Positions 6,321-6,909 of a stretch of 6,909 bases of DNA are shown here, one piece after another; the stretch's first letter is position 1; each line of letters begins with the position of its first letter. The notes under the pieces were generated by a model, which did not search any database, was not told the DNA's origin, and saw only the letters and a list, made by a program, of their open reading frames with translations. The stretch is from contig JAHZHV010000116.1 of the NCBI GenBank assembly GCA_019420085.1, positions 1 to 6,909 of the forward strand, read 5' to 3'. Position numbers and translations under genes: made by a program. Source of the DNA: Christensenella sp. Its GTDB lineage: Bacteria; Bacillota; Clostridia; Christensenellales; Maliibacteriaceae.

Positions 6321-6909
6321 GCTTCCTCACCCAGCACCGTTCCCGCCTGCACCGCACGGCCGCGCAGGAAGTCCTTCGCCTGCATGCGCCTGCCGCCTTC
6401 CAGCTGGACGGACAAAAGGCGCACCGCACCTTCGCCGCAGGCCACCGTCAGCTGATCGTCAAGCACCGTACCGGGCACACCCCGCCCCTGGCAGACTTCC
6501 ACTTCAAAGACCTTGAGCGTCTTGCCATGCAGCTTGGTAAAGGTGCCGGGCCACGGCGTCATGGCGCGCACAAGGCAGTCAACCTGCCGCGCCGTACCGG
6601 TAAAGTCGATTTTTCCATGCATGCGCGTCAGAATCGGCGTGCGCGTGGCAAGCGATTCGTCCTGTTTATAGCGCGGCGCCTGATTGCGCATGATGCGATA
6701 CAGCGTTGCAATCAGCACCTCCGCACCCATAACCGCCAGGCGCTGCGTCAGCGTCTGGGTCGTATCGTCCGGCTCGATGGGCATCTGCCGCTGCAAAATG
6801 ATATCGCCCGTATCCACGCCCGCGTCGGTAAACATCGTCGTAATGCCGGTAAACGCCTCGCCGCAGCGGATGCTCCAGGCGATCGGAGAGGCGCCACGGT
6901 ATTTGGGCA
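6317..6909 (-). CDS. fmt: Methionyl-tRNA formyltransferase, C-terminal part (gene runs off the window edge)
   Basis: Fmt transfers a formyl group from 10-formyl-tetrahydrofolate to Met-tRNA(fMet) in the cytoplasm, preparing the initiator tRNA. The open frame continues without a stop to the window edge, giving 196 visible residues; the family is about 310-315 long, so roughly the first third is missing. The fragment opens with the conserved PKYRGASPI segment. The GVDTGD motif follows, and its first Asp (codon 6812-6814) matches the catalytic Asp144 of the E. coli enzyme. The catalytic Asn and His lie outside the window. The C-terminal OB-like domain shows the hallmark PWPGTF and the late RRMQAKDFLRG signature. 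The stop overlaps the rsmB start (ATGA, 4 nt), implying translational coupling. An ATG at 6835 is internal and is not the start. Identification is secure; only completeness is unknown. Confidence 0.96.
   Translation of the reverse strand, partial: PKYRGASPIAWSIRCGEAFTGITTMFTDAGVDTGDIILQRQMPIEPDDTTQTLTQRLAVMGAEVLIATLYRIMRNQAPRYKQDESLATRTPILTRMHGKIDFTGTARQVDCLVRAMTPWPGTFTKLHGKTLKVFEVEVCQGRGVPGTVLDDQLTVACGEGAVRLLSVQLEGGRRMQAKDFLRGRAVQAGTVLGEEA

Noticed and set aside
4968..6455. A 495-codon open frame on the plus strand, opposite rsmB and the ends of rlmN and fmt
   Set aside because: The translation is rich in Arg, Ala and His with no recognisable domain, and it lies antisense to three well-supported genes. 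Long antisense frames are expected opposite GC-rich coding sequence.

Overview
The window is a stretch of a conserved bacterial housekeeping cluster, with every supported gene on the minus strand. Read in the direction of transcription (from position 6909 down to 1) the order is fmt (5' truncated by the window edge), rsmB, rlmN, prpC, prkC, rsgA, thiN. This order is the well-known core of the priA-def-fmt-rsmB-rlmN-prpC-prkC-rsgA-(rpe)-thiN cluster of Bacillota. Protein features (a PASTA-domain Ser/Thr kinase next to its PP2C phosphatase, a ThiN-type thiamin pyrophosphokinase) fit that phylum, and the GC-rich composition (mid to upper 50s percent by eye) suggests a GC-rich member of Clostridia. 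The exact lineage cannot be fixed from this window.

Region by region: 6317-6909 holds the C-terminal two thirds of Fmt, which formylates initiator Met-tRNA. It overlaps rsmB (16S rRNA m5C967 methyltransferase, 5028-6320) by 4 nt (ATGA), and rlmN (23S A2503 / tRNA A37 radical-SAM methylase, 3986-5023) follows after 4 nt. A 128-nt AT-richer gap (3858-3985) then carries a good candidate sigma-A promoter. Downstream are prpC (3123-3857) and prkC (1588-3123), joined by a TAATG stop-start, then rsgA (695-1606), overlapping prkC by 19 nt, and thiN (27-668) 26 nt further on.

Functionally there are two blocks. One is translation and RNA modification (fmt-rsmB-rlmN). The other is the PASTA kinase / phosphatase pair with the ribosome-assembly GTPase RsgA, a known kinase substrate in Bacillus subtilis, and thiamin pyrophosphate synthesis. 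The tight overlaps point to two coupled transcription units, or one long operon with an internal promoter.

I found no mobile element, CRISPR array, RNA gene or unknown system. The window is ordinary housekeeping DNA. The points worth a second look are small: rpe is absent from its usual slot, a promoter splits the cluster, PrkC has only two PASTA repeats, and RsgA, RsmB and the PrkC activation loop carry single-residue length changes or a substitution in or beside conserved motifs.
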